In this document: positions 1 through 7,758 of the stretch, piece after piece
How positions within the stretch are numbered: position 1 is the first letter of the stretch
Layout of the letters: each line of letters opens with the position of its first letter
DNA from: Cloacibacillus porcorum
GTDB taxonomy: Bacteria; Synergistota; Synergistia; Synergistales; Synergistaceae
Assembly: GCF_001701045.1 (NCBI RefSeq)
Contig: NZ_CP016757.1
Location: 1,109,501 to 1,173,500, forward strand
Direction: 5' to 3'
DNA: 64,000 bases
Notes under the pieces: model-generated
Database searches by the model: none
The model's input: the letters and a program-made list of their open reading frames with translations, nothing else
What the model was told of the DNA's origin: nothing
Program-made: the position numbers and the translations under genes

Positions 1-102
1 ATGATCGTTTATCTCTTCGAAGTTTCCAAAGAAAGAGAGGAACATCACGGAGGCAAGCATGAGTAACGTCATATATCTAAAGGTATTTCGCATCCGCTCC
101 AT
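1..102 (-). CDS. N-terminal fragment of a putative membrane protein (runs off the window)
   Basis: Reading the minus strand from an ATG at 102 gives 34 open codons to the window edge. The fragment has a short basic N-terminus (MERMRNTFRY) followed by a hydrophobic stretch (MTLLMLASVMFLSFFG), which looks like the first membrane segment of a transporter such as an MFS permease, although the family cannot be fixed from 34 residues. An AGGAG ribosome-binding site lies about 9 bases upstream. A second ATG at 93 is possible but has a poorer site. It lies 71 bp downstream of the acyltransferase gene on the same strand, so the two could be co-transcribed. Confidence 0.5.
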   Translation of the reverse strand, partial: MERMRNTFRYMTLLMLASVMFLSFFGNFEEINDH

Positions 103-135
103 GATATCATCTCCTACTTTTTCTGATTATCTGAT

Positions 136-144
136 ATATTACCA
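136..144 (-). promoter_or_regulatory. Candidate extended -10 promoter for the membrane protein gene
   Basis: On the minus strand the sequence reads TATGGTAATAT, an extended -10 (TGG plus TAATAT) about 35 bases before the ATG at 102. No good -35 is seen. Similar TGGTAAAAT boxes occur before mreB, in the carA leader and after the lrp gene. Confidence 0.3.
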
Positions 145-173
145 TAACTTACATTTTTCTGTGCGGATTCTGT

Positions 174-1442
174 TTATTTTATGATGTTCTGCAAAAAGTT
201 TTTATTGGTAATATACCAATCAGCAGATTGAATTTCAGAGAGGATATGACACTCCCACAGCGCGGCAAGAGTCTCTTGTATCCCGCGTTTAAAGCAGTAT
301 TCGGGGGAACGGTTTTCATGATAGCGGGCCATCGATGAGGCTCCGTACCATCTGCCGCCGGGCAGCGCTTTTACGCCAGCCGCCGCCAGCACGCGATGAA
401 CGCCAAACTCTATGACGATGGCGTCGTTGTCACCTAAAGCTTCGGATAACGCGGCGAGGGCGAGATCGAAACGTACCGTATCGCGGCAGTGCCGCCGGCG
501 CCACTCAGGGGCTTCCACCTCCCGCGCCGTGAGCGGCGCGCCGGTAACGGAGGAGAAGAGCGGACAGCAGCCGTCACGAAGGGTTGGAAAGGCCAGCGCC
601 ACTATCGGCGCGAGCGCCGGCTCCATTATTGCGGAATGGGCGGCCTTCGGCACGCGCAGCCTTCTGTGCGGCATCGCCTTTCGGTCAAGCACCCTCTCGA
701 AGTCGGAGAGCGCCCTGAGCTCGCCGGATACGACGACGGAGCGGCTGCTATTGACGGCGGCGACGGAGAGCCTCCCGCCATACGCCGCCGTCAGCCGGAA
801 AATTTCCGCGGAGTCCGCCGCGACATGGGCCATTGCGCCGGACTCCGCGAGGGAATCGATGATCAGTGCGCGCCGGCAGACGAAGCCGAGCATCTCCTCG
901 TAGGAGGCCATGCCGCAGACGACCAGCGCCGTCAGCTCTCCGAGAGAATGGGCGATCATCATATCCGGATGCGCTCCCCACGCGCGGTACTGCATCGCAA
1001 GCGCCGCGCCATATATGAGGACGAAGAGCTGTTCCTCCATGCTGCTGCGTGCCTTGCCGCGCGAGAGGATATCATTCACGGAAAGCCGTCCGTGGCGGTC
1101 GAGCACGCACTGGGCGCGCTCAATATACTCGCGGAAGACCGGCAGCTCCGCGCAGAGGGATTCGACCGGCACGGGACCGGCCGAGCCCTGGCCCGGCATC
1201 GCAAAAACGAGTTTTAGCTTTTTGCCGGTCTTTGGAGGAGAGGCATTCAGTGCTTCGATGGCCTCTTCTGTATCCGAGGCGACGAAGGCTCTGCGGCATG
1301 GGCCGCCGTCCGGACTGTTGCCGCCGAAGAGTACGCGCGGGCACTCTCCAGCCTTCAGCCGTTTGGCGAGCAGTGCGCAACACGCCACCAGCGCGGCGTC
1401 ATCGTCAGCGGACAGGGCAAATATTCGGGTGTCATTTTCCAT
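174..1442 (-). CDS. Stand-alone polyketide-synthase-type acyltransferase (AT) protein
   Basis: This 422-residue protein belongs to the malonyl-CoA:ACP transacylase / PKS acyltransferase superfamily, which loads acyl units from CoA onto an acyl carrier protein. It shows the GQGS oxyanion motif at 84-87, the nucleophile elbow AHSLGE with Ser166, the substrate-carboxylate arginine region around 190-191, and the catalytic His in AAHS at 269. Residues 1-75 (with RAFVASDTEEAIEAL) resemble the KS-to-AT linker of modular polyketide synthases rather than a FabD N-terminus, and the length exceeds FabD (about 310). No ketosynthase, ACP or other biosynthetic gene is visible, so it is an orphan AT. It lies 66 bp downstream of mnmE on the same strand and has a weak ribosome-binding site. 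Its substrate is unknown. Confidence 0.75.
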   Translation of the reverse strand: MENDTRIFALSADDDAALVACCALLAKRLKAGECPRVLFGGNSPDGGPCRRAFVASDTEEAIEALNASPPKTGKKLKLVFAMPGQGSAGPVPVESLCAELPVFREYIERAQCVLDRHGRLSVNDILSRGKARSSMEEQLFVLIYGAALAMQYRAWGAHPDMMIAHSLGELTALVVCGMASYEEMLGFVCRRALIIDSLAESGAMAHVAADSAEIFRLTAAYGGRLSVAAVNSSRSVVVSGELRALSDFERVLDRKAMPHRRLRVPKAAHSAIMEPALAPIVALAFPTLRDGCCPLFSSVTGAPLTAREVEAPEWRRRHCRDTVRFDLALAALSEALGDNDAIVIEFGVHRVLAAAGVKALPGGRWYGASSMARYHENRSPEYCFKRGIQETLAALWECHILSEIQSADWYITNKNFLQNIIK

Positions 1443-1508
1443 TTAGATGTTCCATTACGCTAAAGTTGACAGAACGGCAGTTTTACCGGGGCGAAGACCG
1501 GCGCAGGA

Positions 1509-2870
1509 TCATTTGCCGACGCAGAAGCTGCTGAATATCTTGTCAAGCAGATCCTCGCTCGCGTCGATGCCGAGCAGCGACGACAGCTGAGCCCTGGCAT
1601 CCGATATACAGGAGAGGACGAGATCGTCTCCTATCCCGGCAGAGAGCGCCGCGCGTGCGGCAGAGAGCGCCTCTTTTGTTCTTGCGAGGCACTCCATCTG
1701 CCGCGCGGTGACGGAGTAACCTCCGGCAAGCTCCCCGCCGGAGAGCGCCGTCTTAAGAATGAGCTCCTTCAGCTCGTCAAGCCCGCTTCCGTGGGCGGCG
1801 GAGACGGCGATGCGCGGATGGTCGGGGAAATGCGCCGCGATATCGGCCTCGGTAATCCTCGCGGGGAGGTCGCTCTTGTTCAGGATGATGATCTGCCTCT
1901 TCGCGGCGGCGGGCAGCGCCGCCTCCATCGTGAGATCGCCCTCCGAACTGTCTATCACCCGCAGGATGATATCGGCCTCCTCCATCGATTTGAGCGAGCG
2001 CTGCACGCCGATCTCCTCGATTTCGTCGGTCGTCTCGCGGATGCCGGCGGTGTCGATTATCCTCACCGGCAGCCCCTTATAAATGAAGGTCTCCTCGATG
2101 CTGTCGCGCGTCGTGCCAGGCGTCGCCGTGACGATTGCGCGGTTCTCCGCGAGCAGGGCGTTCAGCAGCGACGACTTTCCCACATTCGGCCGCCCGATGA
2201 TCGCCGCGCGCAGCCCGTCACGCAGCAGCATGCCGCTGCGGCAGCGGGAGATGAGCTCTTCGCACTCTGCGAGGAGCTCATCGAGACGTACAGCGCTCTC
2301 GTTCTTGGAGATAAAGCCCTCTCCCTCCTCTGGGAAGTCAAGGTCGACCTCAAGCGTCGCCGCCAGCGTGGTAAGCCTCTCCATAAGTCCCCGTATCTTT
2401 TCCGTGAATGATCCCTGCAGCGATCTCGCCGATGCGGTCAGCGCCTCGTCGCTGCGTGCCTTGATGATGCCGGCGACCGCCTCCGCCTGCGCGAGGTCTA
2501 TACGGCCGTTGATGAAGGCCCTTCTTGTAAATTCGCCGGGCAGCGCCATCCTTGCTCCCAGCGAACAGAGCTCCTCGATACAGCGCTGCGCCGAAAGCGC
2601 GCCGCCATGGCAGTGTATCTCCGCGCTCTCTTCGCCCGTATAACTGTTTCCCCGCTCAAAACGCACGGCCAGCACCTCGTCAAAGAGCGTCCCGTCCTTT
2701 GTGTGCAGCGTTCCCAGCGTCATGCAGCGCGCGGGCTGTTCGGAAAAGCGCCGTTTGGCGCGGAATATTTTGTCAACGATAGCCGCGCTCTCGCTGCCGG
2801 AAACTCTCACTATCGCGATGCCGCCCTCGCCCCACGCCGTGGCCAGCGCCGTAATCGTATCTTCTGCCAT
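1509..2870 (-). CDS. mnmE: tRNA uridine-5-carboxymethylaminomethyl(34) synthesis GTPase MnmE
   Basis: MnmE acts with MnmG in the cytoplasm to place the carboxymethylaminomethyl group on U34 of certain tRNAs, using GTP, a folate one-carbon donor and K+. The 453 residues show the N-terminal folate-binding domain (1-120), helical domain and inserted G domain: GRPNVGKS at 226-233, TTRD at 253-256, DTAG at 273-276, NKSD at 331-334. The C-terminus ends in the CxGK motif (CVGK, 450-453) with the reactive Cys. The ATG is preceded by AGGAG at suitable spacing. mnmG is not in the window. The acyltransferase gene follows on the same strand. Confidence 0.97.
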   Translation of the reverse strand: MAEDTITALATAWGEGGIAIVRVSGSESAAIVDKIFRAKRRFSEQPARCMTLGTLHTKDGTLFDEVLAVRFERGNSYTGEESAEIHCHGGALSAQRCIEELCSLGARMALPGEFTRRAFINGRIDLAQAEAVAGIIKARSDEALTASARSLQGSFTEKIRGLMERLTTLAATLEVDLDFPEEGEGFISKNESAVRLDELLAECEELISRCRSGMLLRDGLRAAIIGRPNVGKSSLLNALLAENRAIVTATPGTTRDSIEETFIYKGLPVRIIDTAGIRETTDEIEEIGVQRSLKSMEEADIILRVIDSSEGDLTMEAALPAAAKRQIIILNKSDLPARITEADIAAHFPDHPRIAVSAAHGSGLDELKELILKTALSGGELAGGYSVTARQMECLARTKEALSAARAALSAGIGDDLVLSCISDARAQLSSLLGIDASEDLLDKIFSSFCVGK

Positions 2871-2969
2871 TCTATGCGCTCCTATATCCCGTCATTTAAA
2901 ATAAATTACTCCGCCGTATGCCAGCGTTGGTAATCTTAGTCTAACATTGCGGTGCCGCCCTGTAAATAA

Positions 2970-3000
2970 AACGCCGGACGGCATAACTCCGTCCGGCGTT
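2970..3000. terminator. Bidirectional-looking intrinsic terminator
   Basis: A perfect 12-bp stem (AACGCCGGACGG with CCGTCCGGCGTT) encloses a 7-base loop. On the minus strand it is followed by TTTATTT, so it would end the aminotransferase transcript starting at 4244 and separate it from mnmE. Confidence 0.8.
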
Positions 3001-3038
3001 AATTTTATGTGTCTGTCGCCTATTATGAGACTAAACCT

Positions 3039-4244
3039 TTAGAGCTCCTTGATGGCGGCGGCGAGGCGTTTCGCTCCCTCTTCGATCTCCTCCGGCTGCG
3101 CGAAGGTGAAGCAGGTGCGCATATAGTCGAGCCCCTCTCCCGCTTCGGCGTAGAAGGCCGGGCCTGTGACAAACGCCACACCGTGGTCGATCGCCTTCAT
3201 GAAGAGTTTCGTCGAGTCAACCCCTGGCACCTGGAGCCAGAAGAAGAATCCGCCCTCAGGCGTATGGTAACGGGTGTTGGCGGGCAGATATTTTTTGAAG
3301 GCGGCATCCATCGCGTCGCGTTTCTTGCCATAGTGGGCGATGATCTTCGGCAGGAAGCCGTCGAGGTGGCCGAGGCGGCAGTACTCATAAACGAGGGCCT
3401 GAGCGACGACGCTCGTGCAGAGGTTTGTGCCCTGCTTTATCATCACCATCTTCTGAATGAGCTCCGGCGCGCCGACGATCCATGCCACGCGTGTGCCGGG
3501 GGCCAGTATCTTTGAGAAGGAGCAGGCATAGACTACTCGGCCGCCCTTATCCATCGAGAAGATCGTCGGGACATGCTCTCCGTTGTAACGGAGGTGTCCG
3601 TATGGGTCGTCCTCGAATATTATCAGATCGTACTTTTCGGCGATCTCCAGCAGCTTGGCGCGGCGTTCCTTGGAGAGTGTCGCTCCAGAGGGGTTCTGGA
3701 AGTTTACGATCGAATAGATGAATTTGATTTTGTGTCCGTCTTTGCGCCCCTGTTCGATGACTCCGGGCAGCAGGTCTACGCAAAGTCCGTCCTTGTCGCA
3801 AGGCACGGAGAGGAAGCGCGCGCCGCGGTTGCGCATCGCGTGCAGCGCTCCGGGATATGTCGGCCCCTCGACAATGATCGTATCGCCGTCATTGAGCAGC
3901 ACAGAGCATAGAAGGTCCATGCCCTCCTGAGAGCCGGTAGTGATCAGCATTTCATCGGGTTTTGTCTCACGCCCCATGCGCGGGGCCATCCACTTTGATA
4001 TATATTCCTTAAGCGGATCATAGCCGTTAGTAGCGCCGTACTGCAGAACGTCCTTACCCTCGCGGCTCAGTATCTGCGAGGCCTCCGCAAATTCCGCCAC
4101 GGGGAATACCGCGGGGTCGGGATTTCCGCCGGCAAACGAGATGACGCCGGGTGTCTTTGTATACTTAAGAAGTGCGCGTATCGGCGACGGTTTAACATTT
4201 AGCGCTATCTCTGAAAGTCTTGCGTCCCAATTTACTGTACTCAT
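3039..4244 (-). CDS. PLP-dependent class I/II aminotransferase (2-aminoadipate aminotransferase / LysN type)
   Basis: A 401-residue fold-type I aminotransferase of the group that includes LysN, 2-aminoadipate aminotransferases and the catalytic domain of MocR regulators; these move amino groups between broad-range amino acids and 2-oxoglutarate. Visible motifs are GGNPDP near 39-44, the YGATNGYDPL substrate loop near 69-78, NPSG at 184-187, EDDPY at 211-215 and the PLP lysine in SFSKILAPGTR (Lys245, with Arg252). There is no N-terminal DNA-binding domain, so it is not a MocR regulator. The ATG has GGAGG about 9 bases upstream, and TATAAT on the minus strand lies at 4277-4282. It fits the amino-acid-fermenting lifestyle suggested by lat and iorA; the exact substrate cannot be read from sequence. 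Confidence 0.85.
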   Translation of the reverse strand: MSTVNWDARLSEIALNVKPSPIRALLKYTKTPGVISFAGGNPDPAVFPVAEFAEASQILSREGKDVLQYGATNGYDPLKEYISKWMAPRMGRETKPDEMLITTGSQEGMDLLCSVLLNDGDTIIVEGPTYPGALHAMRNRGARFLSVPCDKDGLCVDLLPGVIEQGRKDGHKIKFIYSIVNFQNPSGATLSKERRAKLLEIAEKYDLIIFEDDPYGHLRYNGEHVPTIFSMDKGGRVVYACSFSKILAPGTRVAWIVGAPELIQKMVMIKQGTNLCTSVVAQALVYEYCRLGHLDGFLPKIIAHYGKKRDAMDAAFKKYLPANTRYHTPEGGFFFWLQVPGVDSTKLFMKAIDHGVAFVTGPAFYAEAGEGLDYMRTCFTFAQPEEIEEGAKRLAAAIKEL

Positions 4245-4493
4245 AGAAAAATCCCTCCAAAGTAAGGTATAAATGTATTATACACGCTTTACATGAAGTA
4301 TGTGGTACGAAGGACTGATGTATTAATTGTCCGTACAATGAGTTCTGTTGTTTATATTCGTACCTATCGTGCGGCCTGCCGGATATGCGCTGCGGCAGGA
4401 TGGGTGAAATTATTAAGAAGATTGGATAATATGAGGGAAAAAGATGATATCATAACTGCATATGATTTTGTTTTTAGGGAAGGAAGATGGACA

Positions 4494-5507
4494 ATGACTG
4501 CTAATTTGCTGCTTAACAGCCAGGAGGTACGAAAACTTCCGGCGGGCAGCCTCTTCAAGGCGATATTTGTCGTCAGCGCACTCTCGCAGAAGAGCGATAA
4601 AAATGGAAAACCATACTACGACGTGACCGTCTCCGATTCATTCGGAAGTATCGAGGCAAAGGTCTGGTCGGATGCCCAGTGGCTTGATAAATCCGAGGCC
4701 GAACCTCAGAGCGCCGACGACCGGCTGCCGGTTGAGAAAATATTGCAGCTTGCGGGAAAGACCGTCGGCATAAACGGCAAAGTAGCGGAATACCGCGGCC
4801 AGCTTCAGTTCAACTTTAACAAACTGACGCTGCTCAGCCAGGAGAAATATCCGCCCGCGGGCTATCTCCCGCGCTCGCCGATCCCGATCGAGGAGCTGAC
4901 CGGCCGTTTTGAGACGCTTGTGAAGGGCTGCGGCGGCGAGGCCGGCGATTTTCTGCGTAAAGTATTCACCGGAGAACTCTGGAGCCGCTTCCGCGACTGG
5001 CCGGCGGCGGTGAGCCACCACCATGCCTACGCGAACGGCCTGCTGGAGCACACCCTCTCCGTCGCGGAGTGTGCGAAATCGATGGCGGAGTCGATGAGGA
5101 CTGCCGGTTACGATGTTGATATCGACATCGTCGTTGCGGGAGCGCTGCTGCACGACATCGGCAAGCTGGACTCCTACCGGATGATATCCGTCCCAGAAAT
5201 GACCGTCGAGGGGGCGCTGCTCGACCACGTCGCGCAGGGATACATGCGCTTCAACGAGCTTGCGGCGCAGTACGGACTCACCGAGAAGACGCGTATGCAC
5301 CTCGGCCACATTCTGCTTTCACACCACGGACAGCGTGAGTTTGGTTCGCCCGTCGTTCCCGCGACGCCGGAGGCGATGATAGTCTCCTCCGCGGACGAGC
5401 TTGACTTCCGTATGTTCTGCTGGAACGACTCTGTTAAAAACCTCACCGACGACCAGCCGATATCGGCCTGGAACAACTCCACGCAGCGCAGGTTCTGGAA
5501 GAGGTAA
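4494..5507 (+). CDS. OB-fold plus HD-domain phosphohydrolase, YhaM-like 3'-5' exoribonuclease
   Basis: The 337-residue protein combines an OB-fold nucleic-acid-binding domain (about 15-115, with YYDVTVSDSFGSIEAKVW) and an HD metal-dependent phosphohydrolase domain (about 170-320). The HD domain shows H186 in LLEHTLSV, the H220-D221 pair in LLHDIGK and HH at 277-278 in LSHHGQ. This order matches the YhaM/CBF1 family of Mn-dependent 3'-5' exonucleases, so RNA or single-stranded DNA trimming is likely. I chose ATG 4494 because a GGAAGGAAG ribosome-binding site precedes it and the upstream in-frame residues are not conserved-looking; an earlier ATG at 4431 is possible. The next gene starts 1 base after its stop, implying an operon. 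Confidence 0.8.
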   Translation: MTANLLLNSQEVRKLPAGSLFKAIFVVSALSQKSDKNGKPYYDVTVSDSFGSIEAKVWSDAQWLDKSEAEPQSADDRLPVEKILQLAGKTVGINGKVAEYRGQLQFNFNKLTLLSQEKYPPAGYLPRSPIPIEELTGRFETLVKGCGGEAGDFLRKVFTGELWSRFRDWPAAVSHHHAYANGLLEHTLSVAECAKSMAESMRTAGYDVDIDIVVAGALLHDIGKLDSYRMISVPEMTVEGALLDHVAQGYMRFNELAAQYGLTEKTRMHLGHILLSHHGQREFGSPVVPATPEAMIVSSADELDFRMFCWNDSVKNLTDDQPISAWNNSTQRRFWKR

Positions 5508-5508
5508 A

Positions 5509-6414
5509 ATGGGCGCGGAGCTGAAAATTTCCGCGGACAACGACGGCCGCCGCGTTGACCGCGTACTGCGTACCCTCTGGCCCCAGGTGCCCCTTGGGGC
5601 GATCATGAAGGCGGTGCGTACTGGCGAGGTGCGTCTTGACGGTAAAAAGACGAAGGCCGACGCGCGTCTTGAAGAGGGGCAGCTTCTCTATGTGCCGTGG
5701 GAAGAAGAGGCCGGGGGCCAGAAAACAGACGGGGGAGCGGAAAAAACCGCAAAAAAGCCGCCGCTTGAGACCCTTTACCGCGACGATTACCTTTGGGTGG
5801 TGAACAAACCGGCGGGGCTGCTGACACAGCCCGACATAAAGGGCGGGGATTCGCTCATCACGCGGGCCCTCGCGGAGCTGGGCTGGAGCCGCAGCGATTA
5901 TCGGCCGGCGACGTTGCAGCGGCTGGACCGCAACACCACCGGCGCGGTGATAATCGCGCTCACGGGCGCGGCGCAGCGGCATCTCGCGGAGCTGATACGC
6001 GAACATAAAATAAGGAAGCTTTACCACGCGGTGGTCGAGGGCATCGCCGAGGAATCGGGACGTATCGACCTGCCGCTTTTGAAGGACGGCGCCGCCAACA
6101 CCGTCCGTCCTGACAGAGAGGGGCAGCCAGCCCTTACTCTTTACAGAAGACTTTCCACCTCCGGAATGCGCAGCGTGGTAGAGGCTGAGCTTGTCACCGG
6201 AAGGCCGCATCAGGCGCGTGTGCACCTGGCGGCGATAGGACATCCGATTGTGGGGGATACGAAGTACGGAAGCGGACGCGGCGCGAAGCGCCCGCTGCTT
6301 CACGCGCGGACGATAATATTCCCCACGGACGCGGAGCTTCCGGCGGGGCTGCGCGGCTCTGCCGTGACCGCACCGCTGCCGGCTGATATGAAAAAATATG
6401 AAGAGGGTGCTTAA
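5509..6414 (+). CDS. RluC/RluD-family 23S rRNA pseudouridine synthase
   Basis: The 301-residue protein has an N-terminal S4 RNA-binding domain (about 12-70, with VDRVLRTLWPQ) and a PseudoU_synth_2 catalytic domain (about 88-290). The catalytic Asp is D140 in LQRLDRNTTG, matching the HRLDRxTSG motif with the first His replaced by Gln. The C-terminal TGRPHQARVHLAAIGHPIVGD block is typical of RluC/RluD. It isomerises uridines in 23S rRNA; the target site cannot be assigned. The ATG at 5509 follows the previous stop directly and the GAGG just upstream (5501-5504) is its probable ribosome-binding site. Confidence 0.85.
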   Translation: MGAELKISADNDGRRVDRVLRTLWPQVPLGAIMKAVRTGEVRLDGKKTKADARLEEGQLLYVPWEEEAGGQKTDGGAEKTAKKPPLETLYRDDYLWVVNKPAGLLTQPDIKGGDSLITRALAELGWSRSDYRPATLQRLDRNTTGAVIIALTGAAQRHLAELIREHKIRKLYHAVVEGIAEESGRIDLPLLKDGAANTVRPDREGQPALTLYRRLSTSGMRSVVEAELVTGRPHQARVHLAAIGHPIVGDTKYGSGRGAKRPLLHARTIIFPTDAELPAGLRGSAVTAPLPADMKKYEEGA

Positions 6415-6417
6415 TAG

Positions 6418-7005
6418 ATGAGGTGTGACCGCTGTACGGAAAAACCATGCCGGGAGGGGATGGCCTGCACCGCCTGCGACGCCGCGGCGCTGTACGCAGA
6501 TCCTGAGGACAGGCGCATGATGCGCGCCGCCTCCGAGGTGGAGGCCGAATATTACGGGGAGATCAACCGTATTCAGGAGATCATACTCTTCTCGCAGAAG
6601 ATGGGATACAAAAAACTTGGTATCGCTTTCTGCGCCGCCCTCTCGGAAGAGGCGGCCAAACTCTCGCAGATACTGGAAAACTATTTCGAGATCTCCACCG
6701 TGAACTGTAAGGTCTGCGGCGTGGAAAAGTCGGAGATGGGCGCGATGGAGAGCGACAAGGTCGGACCGATATCCTGCAACCCGATAGAACAGGCCGAGGT
6801 GCTCAACGCGGCGAATACAGACCTTAACCTGTTGCTTGGCCTCTGCGTCGGCCACGACGCGCTCTTCATAAAATACTCCCAGGCGCCGGTGGTGCCGGTC
6901 GCCGCGAAAGACCGAGTCATCGCCCATAACCCGCTCGGCGCGCTCTACTGTTCGGCGATCTTTAAGCGGATGATGAAAGAGGCAAAGAACCAGGAAACTA
7001 AATAA
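6418..7005 (+). CDS. DUF1847 family cysteine-rich protein
   Basis: A 195-residue protein that matches the DUF1847 pattern: an N-terminal cysteine cluster (C3, C6, C11, C17, C20), a helical segment, GYKKLGIAFCAALSEEA near 63-79, CKVCG near 97-101, SCNPIEQAEVLN near 119-130 and GLCVGHDALFIKYS near 141-154. The family is common in anaerobes and is presumed to bind a metal, but its function is not established. It starts 3 bases after the pseudouridine synthase stop (6414) and is the last gene of this small plus-strand operon, followed by a terminator. Confidence 0.8.
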   Translation: MRCDRCTEKPCREGMACTACDAAALYADPEDRRMMRAASEVEAEYYGEINRIQEIILFSQKMGYKKLGIAFCAALSEEAAKLSQILENYFEISTVNCKVCGVEKSEMGAMESDKVGPISCNPIEQAEVLNAANTDLNLLLGLCVGHDALFIKYSQAPVVPVAAKDRVIAHNPLGALYCSAIFKRMMKEAKNQETK

Positions 7006-7014
7006 AGTCCATGA

Positions 7015-7055
7015 AAAAATGGGAGGCGGTGGATTTTTCCACGCCTTCCATTTTT
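7015..7055. terminator. Intrinsic terminator between DUF1847 gene and XRE gene
   Basis: An imperfect GC-rich stem (GGAGGCGGTGG paired with CCACGCCTTCC, with a small bulge) is flanked by AAAAA on the left and TTTTT on the right. It could end both the plus-strand operon and the minus-strand XRE gene. Confidence 0.65.
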
Positions 7056-7066
7056 ACTGCCGCAGC

Positions 7067-7441
7067 TCAGCCTCTCTTTGGTGATAGGTCAGATAGCATC
7101 TTCATATCTTTTGCATAATTCAGTATCTTTATCTTTGTCTCCAGCGGTACCCCACGCAAAAGCGTGCAGACCTCTTTCGATATATCGTCGAGCTCCGGAG
7201 CCGGAGCGCACCACATGCCGTCCCTCATAAAGGGACACTGTGCTGGCGGCTCTGCCTCTTCGTCAAAAAGCGACGTCGGGGCGACCCCCAGTACATCGGC
7301 AATCTTTTCCAACCTTTTTATAGAAGGAGACTTTTTCCCGTTTTCAAGCGCCGAGATATAGCCGACGGAGATATCCACCGCCTCGGCCAGTTGCTCCTGC
7401 GTCATCTTCTTCAAGAGGCGAAGTTCCCTGATTTTTTCCAT
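7067..7441 (-). CDS. XRE-family helix-turn-helix transcriptional regulator
   Basis: A 124-residue protein with a Cro/CI helix-turn-helix (about 5-60: IRELRLLKKMTQEQLAEAV, then SVGYISALENGKKSPSIKRL) and a short C-terminal domain containing CPFM and MWC cysteines. XRE proteins of this size are local repressors or regulators. The ATG at 7441 is preceded by GAGGAGGG at good spacing. The AT-rich region upstream (7442-7616) has inverted and direct repeats of ACTTATAG that may be its operator, and the divergent gene is the secreted C1 peptidase. No partner is proven. Confidence 0.85.
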   Translation of the reverse strand: MEKIRELRLLKKMTQEQLAEAVDISVGYISALENGKKSPSIKRLEKIADVLGVAPTSLFDEEAEPPAQCPFMRDGMWCAPAPELDDISKEVCTLLRGVPLETKIKILNYAKDMKMLSDLSPKRG

Positions 7442-7549
7442 TTGAGCTATCCCTCCTCTGTGTCATTTTTATTTTCAAAGGAAGGCTGTATAATTCCATA
7501 TACTTTTAGTAATAAAACATATATTATTAAAAATAATATCTTTACTTTT

Positions 7550-7604
7550 TACTATAAGTGTTGTATTATCCAACTTATAGTAGAATAATTTTATTAACTT
7601 ATAG
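7550..7604. promoter_or_regulatory. Candidate operator: inverted repeat plus direct repeat
   Basis: TACTATAAG (7550-7558) and CTTATAGTA (7574-7582) form a perfect 9-bp inverted repeat. The word AACTTATAG occurs at 7572-7580 and again at 7596-7604, a 24-base offset. The array sits between the divergent XRE and peptidase genes, which makes it a plausible autoregulatory site for the XRE protein. Confidence 0.4.
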
Positions 7605-7616
7605 AATGAGGCAGAA

Positions 7617-7700
7617 ATGCTGAACCTTGCATTAATTGATGCGTGGATGTTTTTGTGCCTAAAAGGAGGTGCTTTTTTATGTAACCGTAAGTATAAGTGA
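7617..7700 (+). other. Leader region with 27-codon ORF and an embedded RBS plus start-stop codon pair
   Basis: From ATG 7617 there is a 27-codon ORF (MLNLALIDAWMFLCLKGGAF...) with only a weak site upstream. Inside it, in another frame, a near-perfect AAGGAGGT (7663-7670) is followed 9 bases later by ATG at 7679-7681 directly joined to TAA. Either this is a regulatory leader for the peptidase gene or a remnant of a decayed gene; sequence alone does not decide. Confidence 0.25.
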
Positions 7701-7758
7701 AAGGCGTCGAATTGCCTATTAGGGGTATCATTTTATTAGGAACAGGGAGGATTACACT

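Noticed and set aside
5443-6927. 494-codon minus-strand frame across the pseudouridine synthase and DUF1847 genes
   Set aside because: It covers two well-supported plus-strand genes and has no own ribosome-binding site or domain.
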